The position numbers were made by a program, and so were the translations under genes. From Candidatus Izemoplasma sp. (GTDB lineage: Bacteria; Bacillota_I; Bacilli_A; Izemoplasmatales; Izemoplasmataceae): a DNA stretch of 6,306 nt. Of the stretch, positions 1-5,929 are shown one piece after another. The notes under the pieces were generated by a model. The model saw only the letters and a program-made list of their open reading frames with translations, did no database searches and was not told the origin of the DNA. Location of the stretch: NCBI GenBank assembly GCA_029939615.1, contig JAOZSP010000101.1, forward strand, positions 1 through 6,306, given 5' to 3'. The stretch's first letter is position 1; every line of letters begins with the position of its first letter.

Positions 1-44
1 CCAATAAGATTATTTTTACCAATAGCGACAATTAACGAAATCAT
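1..44 (-). CDS. folA: Dihydrofolate reductase, N-terminal fragment (runs off window)
   Basis: Only the first 14 complete codons are inside the window. They read MISLIVAIGKNNLI and the next codon begins GG, matching the first beta strand and the following Ile-Gly of dihydrofolate reductase. The enzyme reduces dihydrofolate to tetrahydrofolate with NADPH, regenerating the cofactor that thymidylate synthase oxidises. The ATG (44..42) shares its A with the last base of the thyA TAA stop (sequence TAATG), so translation is probably coupled. A GGTGAG ribosome binding site lies inside the last thyA codons. The identification rests on a short peptide plus the very common thyA-folA gene order, and both agree. 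The rest of the gene is off the left edge. Confidence 0.85.
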   Translation of the reverse strand, partial: MISLIVAIGKNNLI

Positions 45-925
45 TAAACACTCACCTTACCTTTTATAAGAGGGTGTGGATTATAGTTAATTAAATTAAA
101 ATCCTCATATTTAAAATCCTCAATATCTTTAACTATAGGATCAATTACCATTTTTGGTAATTCACGAGGTTTCCTTGATAATTGCAATTTAACTTGTTCA
201 AAGTGATCATTATAAATATGAGCATCTCCTAAAGTATGAACAAAATCACCAAGTTCTAAGTTAGTAACATGAGCAATCATCATTGTAAGTAATGCATAAC
301 TCGCAATGTTAAAAGGAATACCTAAAAATGTATCCGCACTTCGTTGGTATAATTGACAGCTTAATCTATTATTATTTACATAAAAATGAAACATCATATG
401 ACAAGGTGGTAACGCCATTTTAGGAATTAATGGTGGATTCCAAGCATTAATGATTAGTCTTCTACTAGAAGGGTTAGCTTTAATATCATTAATTACCTTT
501 TGAAGTTGATCAACAAATAATCCGTCAGGTCCTTCAAAATGTCTCCATTGTCTTCCATAGACAGGTCCTAGTTCACCATGTTTTTTCGCAAAATCATCAC
601 TATTTTTAATCTTTTCAATAAATTGTTTCATTGTCTCATTTTGATAATCAGAACTTTTCTTAAATATTTGATAAGGCCACTCATTCCAAATACGAACATT
701 ATTCTCAACTAAGTATTTAATGTTTGTATCACCTTTTATGAACCACAGTAATTCATATATTACTGATTTTAAATGAACTTTTTTTGTAGTAAGTAAAGGA
801 AAGCCTTTATTTAAATTAAAACGCATTTGATAACCAAAAGTACTTAAAGTACCCGTACCTGTGCGATCGTGTTTTTCTTCACCATTATCTAAGATATGAG
901 TAAGTAAATCTAGATATTGTTTCAT
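44..925 (-). CDS. thyA: Thymidylate synthase (ThyA type)
   Basis: This cytoplasmic enzyme methylates dUMP to dTMP using 5,10-methylenetetrahydrofolate and releases dihydrofolate. The 293-residue product carries the full set of family motifs. These are the phosphate-binding Arg21 in DRTGTGT, Glu58 in YELLWFIKG, the Arg pair 155-156 in SSRRLIINAWNP, the catalytic Cys175 in LPPCHMMFHFYV, Asp198 and Asn206 in the QRSADTFLGIPFN block, and His236/Tyr238 in DAHIYNDH. It is longer than the ~264-residue E. coli enzyme because of an extra segment around residues 85-115, as in the Lactobacillus-type long form. The start is ATG with an AAGGAAAGAAGAG purine tract upstream. It lies 4 nt downstream of the small membrane-protein gene and overlaps the folA start by one base, so the three genes look like one operon. 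No truncation or missing residue was seen. Confidence 0.98.
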   Translation of the reverse strand: MKQYLDLLTHILDNGEEKHDRTGTGTLSTFGYQMRFNLNKGFPLLTTKKVHLKSVIYELLWFIKGDTNIKYLVENNVRIWNEWPYQIFKKSSDYQNETMKQFIEKIKNSDDFAKKHGELGPVYGRQWRHFEGPDGLFVDQLQKVINDIKANPSSRRLIINAWNPPLIPKMALPPCHMMFHFYVNNNRLSCQLYQRSADTFLGIPFNIASYALLTMMIAHVTNLELGDFVHTLGDAHIYNDHFEQVKLQLSRKPRELPKMVIDPIVKDIEDFKYEDFNLINYNPHPLIKGKVSV

Positions 926-929
926 AAAG

Positions 930-1187
930 TCACTCTTCTTTCCTTCTAATTTTCTTAACTAGTTGTTTAAGAAAAACAGCTATAGTAAAAATAATGGGTA
1001 TTGTAGGCGTAAATGGCCCAGCCCATATTAAGATATAAGCAGCACTAATTCCAAAAAAGTATTCATCACCAGTTAAAATTCCCGAAATAAATAAAACCCA
1101 AGTAGGAATATAAAAGATAAGAGCTGCGATTACAATATAGATAAACATATCCTTAACAAAAATGTTTTCCTTAAGCCATTTTTTCAT
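930..1187 (-). CDS. Small two-helix membrane protein, function unknown
   Basis: I do not recognise a characterised family. The predicted product is about 85 residues. It has a basic N-terminus (MKKWLKENIF), a hydrophobic helix rich in Ile/Val/Phe, a short acidic loop (TGDE), a second long hydrophobic stretch containing WAGPFTP, and a strongly basic tail (KKIRRKEE). Positive charge at both ends suggests two transmembrane helices with both termini in the cytoplasm. I chose the ATG at 1187 because GGTGAT sits 4 nt upstream. An in-frame ATG at 1199 would add MVMY but has only a T/A tract before it, and another ATG lies at 1193. The gene ends in TGA 4 nt before thyA and its 3' end carries the thyA ribosome binding site, so it is probably the first gene of the thyA-folA operon. 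Nothing ties it to folate chemistry beyond position. Confidence 0.75.
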   Translation of the reverse strand: MKKWLKENIFVKDMFIYIVIAALIFYIPTWVLFISGILTGDEYFFGISAAYILIWAGPFTPTIPIIFTIAVFLKQLVKKIRRKEE

Positions 1188-1218
1188 ATACATCACCATG
1201 TTTTTTTAAACTACAAAT

Positions 1219-1247
1219 ATTATATCAAATTATAAGTAATAATTAAA
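1219..1247 (-). promoter_or_regulatory. Extended -10 promoter for the membrane protein-thyA-folA operon
   Basis: On the minus strand TGATATAAT (1227..1219) is a perfect TATAAT with the extended TGn motif. A weak -35 (TTTAAT, 1247..1242) lies 17 nt upstream. It stands between the ssb terminator and the first gene. It predicts a transcript start near 1212 and therefore a leader of roughly 13 to 25 nt, depending on which ATG is used. Confidence 0.65.
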
Positions 1248-1265
1248 TATATTATTAATATTATA

Positions 1266-1290
1266 GAAAAAAAAGTGTTTTCACACTTTT
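1266..1290 (-). terminator. Intrinsic terminator of ssb
   Basis: Read on the minus strand, AAAAGTGT and ACACTTTT form an 8-bp stem closed by a GAAA tetraloop, followed by a run of eight T in total after the stem's own T's. It lies about 30 nt past the ssb stop and just upstream of the next promoter, so it separates ssb from the thyA operon. Read on the plus strand the T-run is too short for it to be a convincing bidirectional terminator. Confidence 0.85.
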
Positions 1291-1318
1291 CTTAATGAGA
1301 ACAACAAGTAAGGGGGAA

Positions 1319-1651
1319 TCACTTATCATTTTTGGTATTTATGAAAGTAATTTTTTCAGCAATAACTTCAGGATAACTAAAAGATTTTCCATCTGCGTAC
1401 TCGTAGTATTTTTGAGCAAGACGAGCTTTAACTCCAATTACTGATCCTTTTTTACAGTAAGTAACCGTATTTTCAGCAATTCCGCTCCATAAAGTACATT
1501 TAATAAAATCGGTATCATATTCACCTGTTTCAGCATTTTTATAACCTCTTTGAATCGCAAGTGTTATTGTAGTAACATTTCTTCCGTCTTCTAGAGTTCT
1601 TAATTCTGGGTCATATACTAAACGACCAACTAGGACAACTTGATTTAACAT
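1319..1651 (-). CDS. ssb: Short single-stranded DNA-binding protein (SsbB-like)
   Basis: The 110-residue product is one OB-fold domain of the bacterial SSB family. It has the N-terminal strand LNQVVLVGRLVYDPELR, the central FIKCTLWSGIAENT with the stacking Trp55, then KKGSVIGVKARL. It binds and protects single-stranded DNA. It ends right after the OB fold (INTKNDK) and has neither the Gly/Gln-rich linker nor the acidic C-terminal tip that recruits replication partners in full-length SSB. Length and layout resemble Bacillus SsbB, the competence-associated paralogue of about 113 residues. It is also not between rpsF and rpsR, where the main ssb of Bacillota usually sits. A role as a secondary or DNA-uptake SSB is therefore inference. 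The start is ATG with AAAAGGAGG 4 nt upstream, and the stop is TGA. It is monocistronic, with its own terminator at 1266-1290. Confidence 0.95.
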   Translation of the reverse strand: MLNQVVLVGRLVYDPELRTLEDGRNVTTITLAIQRGYKNAETGEYDTDFIKCTLWSGIAENTVTYCKKGSVIGVKARLAQKYYEYADGKSFSYPEVIAEKITFINTKNDK

Positions 1652-1669
1652 ACTACCTCCTTTTTTAGT

Positions 1670-1675
1670 AGTATA
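1670..1675 (-). promoter_or_regulatory. ssb: Probable -10 element of the ssb promoter
   Basis: TATACT on the minus strand lies 18 nt before the ssb ATG and 9 nt before the GGAGG ribosome binding site. It is part of the 8-bp palindrome AGTATACT (1670-1677). No good -35 or TGn extension was found at normal spacing, so the promoter may be weak or activator-dependent. I saw no clear ComK-type paired AAAA/TTTT box. Confidence 0.4.
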
Positions 1676-1726
1676 CTTGTTATTAGGGTTATTATTGGAA
1701 TGCTATAAATTGCACCATATGCATAC

Positions 1727-1760
1727 AAAAGAGCCTAATTATATAAAAATTAGGCTCTTT
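1727..1760 (-). terminator. Intrinsic terminator of the DUF3137-lemA operon
   Basis: AAAGAGCCTAATT (1728-1740) and AATTAGGCTCTTT (1748-1760) are a perfect 13-bp inverted repeat around a 7-nt loop. On the minus strand the stem ends in TCTTTT, the expected short U-tract. It lies about 70 nt past the lemA stop. The 3' stretch from 1761 to 1832 holds nothing else that I can identify. Confidence 0.85.
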
Positions 1761-1832
1761 AATGTCTATAAGTCTAAATAACAGTGTTAATATTTAAATA
1801 TTTCTCAAATTCTTAATAAATCGTATAACTAA

Positions 1833-2396
1833 TTAAAAATCAAATTCAACGTCTTCTCTTTTAGCAATGTCTGCTTCAAAGAATTCTTTTTTCTCAACAT
1901 GAATCATATTTGCAACGATACTAGTTGGGAAAGTTACTATACGTGAATTAATAGTAGAAACATTTGAATTATACATTCTTCTAGCTGCTTGTAGATGTTC
2001 CTCGACGTCTGTAATGCTTCTTTGTAAATTCGAGAATGATTTTTCAGCTTTTAAGTCTGGATAAGCTTCAACAGCAACATTGATTCCTGCTTGTACTCCG
2101 TCCATTTTAGCCATAAATGCTTGTTTTTCTTGAATTGATAAGTTTTTAGGTAATCCTGCACGCCATTTTGTAACATTTTCTAATGTTTCTGCTTCATGTT
2201 TTGCATACCCTTTTACAGATTTAACCATTTTTGTTAAAACATCAAATCTTTTTGTTAGTGCAACGTCAATTCCACTTTCTGCTTCATTAACTTTTACTTC
2301 TAGTTGTCTTAAACTGTTCATTGTTCCGATATACCATAATACAGGTAATATAACTACAACAACTACTACTATCGCAACTATTATAAATGGATTCAT
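1833..2396 (-). CDS. lemA: LemA family membrane-anchored protein
   Basis: The 187-residue product begins with a single hydrophobic helix (about residues 3-24, unbroken Ile/Val run), followed by the long helical LemA domain. Family landmarks are visible in order: N27 with the V..AESGIDVALTKR segment (34-50), VKGYAKHE (61-68), YPDLKAEKSF (112-121), ARRMYNSNVSTIN (138-150), FPTSIVA (156-162) and FFEAD near the end. LemA proteins are thought to have a short outside N-terminus, one membrane pass and a helical bundle inside; their biochemical role is unsettled. The start is ATG with GAAGGAGTGA upstream. That ribosome binding site overlaps the TGA stop of the DUF3137 gene 5 nt away, so the two are translationally coupled. 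LemA next to DUF3137 is a recurrent arrangement, which supports both calls. Confidence 0.95.
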   Translation of the reverse strand: MNPFIIVAIVVVVVVILPVLWYIGTMNSLRQLEVKVNEAESGIDVALTKRFDVLTKMVKSVKGYAKHEAETLENVTKWRAGLPKNLSIQEKQAFMAKMDGVQAGINVAVEAYPDLKAEKSFSNLQRSITDVEEHLQAARRMYNSNVSTINSRIVTFPTSIVANMIHVEKKEFFEADIAKREDVEFDF

Positions 2397-2401
2397 TTAC
2401 T

Positions 2402-3274
2402 TCACTCCTTCTTAAATATGTTATTGTTTAATTTTAGTTCTGTTACAACATCTTTTATAACTAATAAATCTCTTTTAAATTCTTCAAAGATACCTTCATT
2501 AAGTTTACTAAACATTTTTAACTCAAATGTATCTCTAAAATTATTAATACCTATATGCAATTTACTACCTAAAAATGAAAAGTAGATATTACCTTTGTTT
2601 TTTTGCTCGAATTTCATAAGTGCTTCCATAAAATGAGGAGTTAAAACATAAAATGCACTATGTTCGCTTGTTGCATATGTTTTAAATTTCTTATTAAATT
2701 GAATACTCTCAAGTTTTACTTTTTTATAACTACGTTTTTTTGTTGGACGGGCTCTTTCTAAAACTTGAAGATACCCATCAAAATCTTTATTAAATTCGAA
2801 TATAAATATTCTTCCTAAGAAGTATGTTTCATAATATGTTCTTGTACCGTTTTTAGTATGCTCAACATGTCTTTCTTCTAATTTTACATCACTCGATACA
2901 AATTCAACACCTTCCATTGATCCTTGTAGGAAATCTTCTGTATGGAATCTATCTGCTCTTTTAACAAATTCAGTTGAGTAAACTTGTGCTTGGCTTAATC
3001 CACTATGAGGATCAAACCTTCCGTTATCAACAAACGTATCAACTAAACCAGTTAGCACCTTACTTTTAAATGACTTACTTAATTTTGAAAAGTCATTAAA
3101 TCCGATACCACCAATAATTACTCCTGTTGCTCCTAGTCCAATTAACAGGAAAACACCAATTTCTTGTAAAAATACTAAACAAAGAACCCCTAAAATTACT
3201 AGGATTCCTCCAATTATTATTTTCTTTTCACTTTTTGCTTTTGCGATTATATATTCATCTAAGTTTTCTATCAT
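2402..3274 (-). CDS. DUF3137-type membrane protein, LemA partner
   Basis: The product is about 290 residues. It has a short charged N-terminus, two adjacent hydrophobic helices (about residues 18-37 and 39-59), and a soluble C-terminal part of some 230 residues. The segment SMEGVEFVSSDVKLEERH, then YYETYFLGRIFIFEFNKDFDG, and the later FYVLTPHFMEALMKFE resemble the DUF3137 pattern of a beta-rich domain with a 'F.G..F..dFNK.F.g' block. Function is unknown. A GTG at 3283 is in frame, but I chose the ATG at 3274: AAAGGGTG lies 6 nt before it, and the promoter -10 (3293-3298) would leave GTG a leader of only about 4 nt. The gene is first in a two-gene operon with lemA. The family call comes from motif memory and neighbourhood, not a search. 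Confidence 0.85.
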   Translation of the reverse strand: MIENLDEYIIAKAKSEKKIIIGGILVILGVLCLVFLQEIGVFLLIGLGATGVIIGGIGFNDFSKLSKSFKSKVLTGLVDTFVDNGRFDPHSGLSQAQVYSTEFVKRADRFHTEDFLQGSMEGVEFVSSDVKLEERHVEHTKNGTRTYYETYFLGRIFIFEFNKDFDGYLQVLERARPTKKRSYKKVKLESIQFNKKFKTYATSEHSAFYVLTPHFMEALMKFEQKNKGNIYFSFLGSKLHIGINNFRDTFELKMFSKLNEGIFEEFKRDLLVIKDVVTELKLNNNIFKKE

Positions 3275-3292
3275 CTTTTTCACCCTTTATCT

Positions 3293-3321
3293 ATTATACT
3301 CTATCTATAGTTTGATTTAAA
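3293..3321 (-). promoter_or_regulatory. Promoter of the DUF3137-lemA operon
   Basis: A perfect TATAAT (3298..3293) on the minus strand has TTTAAA (3321..3316) 17 nt upstream as a weak -35. Transcription would start near 3286, giving a leader of about 12-14 nt to the ATG at 3274. A 6-bp inverted repeat (ATAGTT 3307-3312 / AACTAT 3323-3328) overlaps the -35. No hairpin with a T-run was seen after glpK, so read-through from glpK into this operon is also possible. Confidence 0.55.
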
Positions 3322-3338
3322 CAACTATTATATATTTT

Positions 3339-4829
3339 TCATGTAAACTTGATTGTAGCGTTAACGGCTTTAAGCCAATTTTTATATAATTCTGTCCTTT
3401 TATTTAAAGACATTGTAGGTTTAAATATCTCTGTTGACTGTGATAATTGTTTTATCTCATCAATATCTTTAAAGAAACCACTAGCTAAACCACTAATGTA
3501 TGCTGCACCTAAGGCGGTAGATTCACTAATTTTTGGTCTTATAATATCAATATTTAATATATCACTCTGAAATTGTATTAAGAAATTATTTAATGACGCA
3601 CCACCGTCAACCTTAAGAAATGATGGCGTTATATTAGATTCTTCTGCCATTACATTTATAATATCTTTAGTTTGATAAGCTAAACTTTCTAGTGCTGCTC
3701 TTGTAATATGTTTTATTGTAGTTCCTCTTGTAATCCCGAAGATTGCTCCTTTAGCTTCGGTGTTCCAGTGTGGAGTCCCTAGTCCTACAAAAGCAGGTAC
3801 AAAGTAAACACCATAGTTCTCTTTTGCACTAACAGCTAGACTTTCACTATCTTTTGCTTCATCAAAGAAGTTTAAAGCATCACGCAACCATTGTATTGCA
3901 CTTCCAGCTACAAAAACACTACCTTCAAGAGCATATGTTATTTCACCATTAATGCTATAAGCAATTGTTGTTAATAACCCTTTACTTGATAAAACTGCTT
4001 TATTCCCAATATTCATTAACATAAAACATCCTGTTCCATAAGTATTCTTAATAGAACCTTCTTCTAAACATAGTTGTCCAAATAAAGCTGATTGTTGATC
4101 TCCTAAAATCCCTGCAATAGGAATTTCTGCTCCAAAAAATGTTTCTTTAGCGGTAGTTCCAAAAACACTATTTGAATCACAAACTTGTGGAAGAATATTC
4201 TTGTTTATTTCTAATAAATCAAGAATTTCTTGATCCCATTTTTTATCAAATATGTTATATAATAACGTTCTTGAAGCATTTGTATGATCAGTCTTATGAA
4301 CTTTGTTTCCACTTAATTTATATAAAATCCATGTATCAACAGTTCCAAACATTAAATTACCTTCATCCATTAACTGCTTAACACCTTCAACATTTTCTAA
4401 AACCCACTTAATCTTTGAAGCACTAAAATATGGATCAATTAACAATCCAGTTTTTTTCTTAAAGAAGTCATTTAATCCTTTATCTTTTAATAAATTACAA
4501 ATATCATTACTTTGTTTTGATTGCCACACAATTGCTTTATATACAGGCTTACCATTTCTTTTATCCCATAAGATTGTTGTTTCTCTTTGGTTAGTAATAC
4601 CGATACTAGCAATTTCTTCAGGTTTTATTTCTGCTTTTAGTAAACTTTCAGCTAAAGTAGTTAAAACAGTCGTCCATATATCATAAACATTTTGTTCAAC
4701 ATAGTTTTCATGTTCATAAATCATCTTTATTTGACGTTGACTTTGACTGATGATTTTACCGTTTTTATTAAATATAATTGTTCTTGATGATGTTGTTCCT
4801 TGATCAATCGCAATAATATACTTTTTCAA
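3339..4829 (-). CDS. glpK: Glycerol kinase
   Basis: This cytoplasmic FGGY-family enzyme phosphorylates glycerol to sn-glycerol 3-phosphate with ATP. Its 496 residues match the usual GlpK length. Visible landmarks are the N-terminal phosphate loop AIDQGTTSSR (Asp9), glycerol-site residues Arg82-Glu83 (NQRETT), Trp102 (VWQ) and Tyr133/Tyr134 region (DPYFSASKIKW), the catalytic Asp244-Gln245 in GDQQSALFGQ, YGTGCFM (264-270), LEGSVFVAGSAIQWLRD (301-317), and the second FGGY signature from Asp408 (DGGASLNNFLIQFQSDIL). The position that is a HPr-phosphorylated His in Bacillus/Enterococcus GlpK (sequence YHFYG or YHFFG) is Thr230 here (ETFFG). The E. coli fructose-bisphosphate loop is also absent. 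The start codon is TTG (4829..4827), supported by AGAGGTGA 4 nt upstream and the universal MKKYIIAIDQG N-terminus. It is divergent from a lipase-like hydrolase. Confidence 0.98.
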   Translation of the reverse strand: MKKYIIAIDQGTTSSRTIIFNKNGKIISQSQRQIKMIYEHENYVEQNVYDIWTTVLTTLAESLLKAEIKPEEIASIGITNQRETTILWDKRNGKPVYKAIVWQSKQSNDICNLLKDKGLNDFFKKKTGLLIDPYFSASKIKWVLENVEGVKQLMDEGNLMFGTVDTWILYKLSGNKVHKTDHTNASRTLLYNIFDKKWDQEILDLLEINKNILPQVCDSNSVFGTTAKETFFGAEIPIAGILGDQQSALFGQLCLEEGSIKNTYGTGCFMLMNIGNKAVLSSKGLLTTIAYSINGEITYALEGSVFVAGSAIQWLRDALNFFDEAKDSESLAVSAKENYGVYFVPAFVGLGTPHWNTEAKGAIFGITRGTTIKHITRAALESLAYQTKDIINVMAEESNITPSFLKVDGGASLNNFLIQFQSDILNIDIIRPKISESTALGAAYISGLASGFFKDIDEIKQLSQSTEIFKPTMSLNKRTELYKNWLKAVNATIKFT

Positions 4830-4850
4830 AAAATCACCTCTTTGCTATCT

Positions 4851-4879
4851 ATTTTACCAAAAAAATACTAAAAATTAAA
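4851..4879 (-). promoter_or_regulatory. glpK: Probable glpK promoter (extended -10)
   Basis: On the minus strand TGGTAAAAT gives a TGn-extended -10 (TAAAAT, 4856..4851). TTTAAT (4879..4874) lies 17 nt upstream as a weak -35. It would start the transcript near 4844, just before the AGAGGTGA ribosome binding site at 4834-4841. A second -10 candidate, TATAAT at 4889..4884, is possible but has no recognisable -35. I saw no clear catabolite-repression (cre) operator in this 96-nt gap. Confidence 0.5.
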
Positions 4880-4896
4880 TCTAATTATAAAACTTA

Positions 4897-4905
4897 TGTT
4901 ATAAT
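4897..4905 (+). promoter_or_regulatory. Extended -10 promoter of the lipase-like hydrolase
   Basis: TGTTATAAT is a consensus extended -10 with a perfect TATAAT (4900-4905). TTAAAT at 4875-4880 is a poor -35 at 19 nt spacing, so the TGn element probably carries the promoter. The leader to the ATG at 4926 would be about 14 nt and holds the AGGAGG ribosome binding site (4913-4918). It is interleaved with the leftward glpK promoter. Confidence 0.65.
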
Positions 4906-4925
4906 ATTGACTAGGAGGCGGTATT

Positions 4926-5855
4926 ATGAGAAAAGAATTCGTAGTAGTAGATCCGTATGAGAATGAACTTCATACGTATTTATGGGAAACAAATAGTAAA
5001 AATCCAAAAGGTGTTGTTCAAATAATCCATGGTGCTGCTGAATATATGGAAAGATACGATGATTTTGCAAAATACTTAAATAGTATAGGATTACATGTTA
5101 TTGGTAATGACCTTTTAGGACATGGGAAAACATCAACTAATTTAGAATATGTTTATTTTGATTCTTCTATTGGATTTCATAAAGTATATGAAGGTGTGAA
5201 ATCTGTTCGTGACTACATCGAAGAAAACTATCAAGGTTTACAAGTTATTATGTTTGCTCATTCAATGGGATCTTTTATTGGAAGATATGCAATATTACAT
5301 GATCATAAACGTTATGATCAGGCCATTTTTTCTGGAACAGCTTTATTTAAGCCTTTTAAAATTAACTTTGCTAAACTTATAGCTAACATAATAATTAAAT
5401 TAAAAGGCGATAAATATGTTAGTAAATATTTCAATACAAAAGTTTCTGATGGACATATAAGAAATATGCAAAAGAACGGACTTATTAATAAAAGAATTGA
5501 GTGGATTTCGCAAGATAGAAAAACCCAACAATTTTTCTTAGACTCTAAGTATTGTGGAATACCGTTTTCTATTGGTGCTCAGAAAGATGTTTTAACATTT
5601 ATACCTAAAATTCAGGATAAACAACGAATTAAACAATCTGCTTCTTCAACTGCAATTTTCTTTATAAGTGGTGACTTAGACGGATTAGGAAAATACGGCG
5701 AAGTAGCAAAAAAATTATATGATATTTACAATGACTGTGGATATTCAAATGTTAAATATTCAGTCTTGAATAATACAAGACATGAAATAATTAACTCTAT
5801 TGAAAAAGTAGCACATTATAAAACACTCGGAGATTGGATGTTAAGAAATTTGTAG
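4926..5855 (+). CDS. Alpha/beta hydrolase, monoacylglycerol lipase/lysophospholipase-like
   Basis: The 309-residue protein belongs to the serine hydrolase group often annotated Hydrolase_4 or lysophospholipase. Visible elements are the oxyanion HGAAEYMERYDDFAKYL (35-51), matching the 'HG.gEh..RY..lA..L' signature of monoacylglycerol lipases, then NDLLGHGKT (61-69), and the nucleophile elbow AHSMGS with Ser113. The acid is Asp252 in SGDLDGLGKYG and the base is His286 in NNTRHEIIN. A cap region spans about 140-235. There is no signal peptide or membrane helix, so it should be cytoplasmic. The family hydrolyses monoacylglycerols, lysophospholipids or other esters, and the exact substrate cannot be read from sequence. 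Sharing a divergent promoter with glpK suggests that released glycerol is phosphorylated, but this is inference. The start is ATG with AGGAGG 7 nt upstream; the stop is TAG. The gene is monocistronic with a terminator 75 nt downstream. Confidence 0.93.
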   Translation: MRKEFVVVDPYENELHTYLWETNSKNPKGVVQIIHGAAEYMERYDDFAKYLNSIGLHVIGNDLLGHGKTSTNLEYVYFDSSIGFHKVYEGVKSVRDYIEENYQGLQVIMFAHSMGSFIGRYAILHDHKRYDQAIFSGTALFKPFKINFAKLIANIIIKLKGDKYVSKYFNTKVSDGHIRNMQKNGLINKRIEWISQDRKTQQFFLDSKYCGIPFSIGAQKDVLTFIPKIQDKQRIKQSASSTAIFFISGDLDGLGKYGEVAKKLYDIYNDCGYSNVKYSVLNNTRHEIINSIEKVAHYKTLGDWMLRNL

Positions 5856-5929
5856 ATTAAAAGGCGAAATTCTATCCAAATGTCATTAAGTTAAGAAATA
5901 AACTTCTTTATATGTAACAACAAAGAACT

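Noticed and set aside
3127..3315. Plus-strand open frame of 62 codons opposite the DUF3137 gene
   Set aside because: It is antisense to the hydrophobic helices of a real gene, has no ribosome binding site and resembles no protein.
3307..3328. ATAGTT/AACTAT inverted repeat as glpK terminator or operator
   Set aside because: There is no T-run and the 6-bp arms are all but one A:T, so it is too weak for a terminator; an operator role has no support beyond overlap with the -35.
4303..4686. Plus-strand open frame of 127 codons opposite glpK
   Set aside because: It lies wholly antisense to well-conserved glpK codons, and its open length follows from the AT-rich complement of that gene. The smaller plus-strand frames at 3349-3570 and 4172-4381 are rejected for the same reason.
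5840..5900. Direct repeat GTTAAGAAAT at about 5840 and 5890
   Set aside because: Ten bases of low-complexity AT-rich sequence spaced 50 bp apart, with no duplication of the flanks; not convincing as a target-site duplication.
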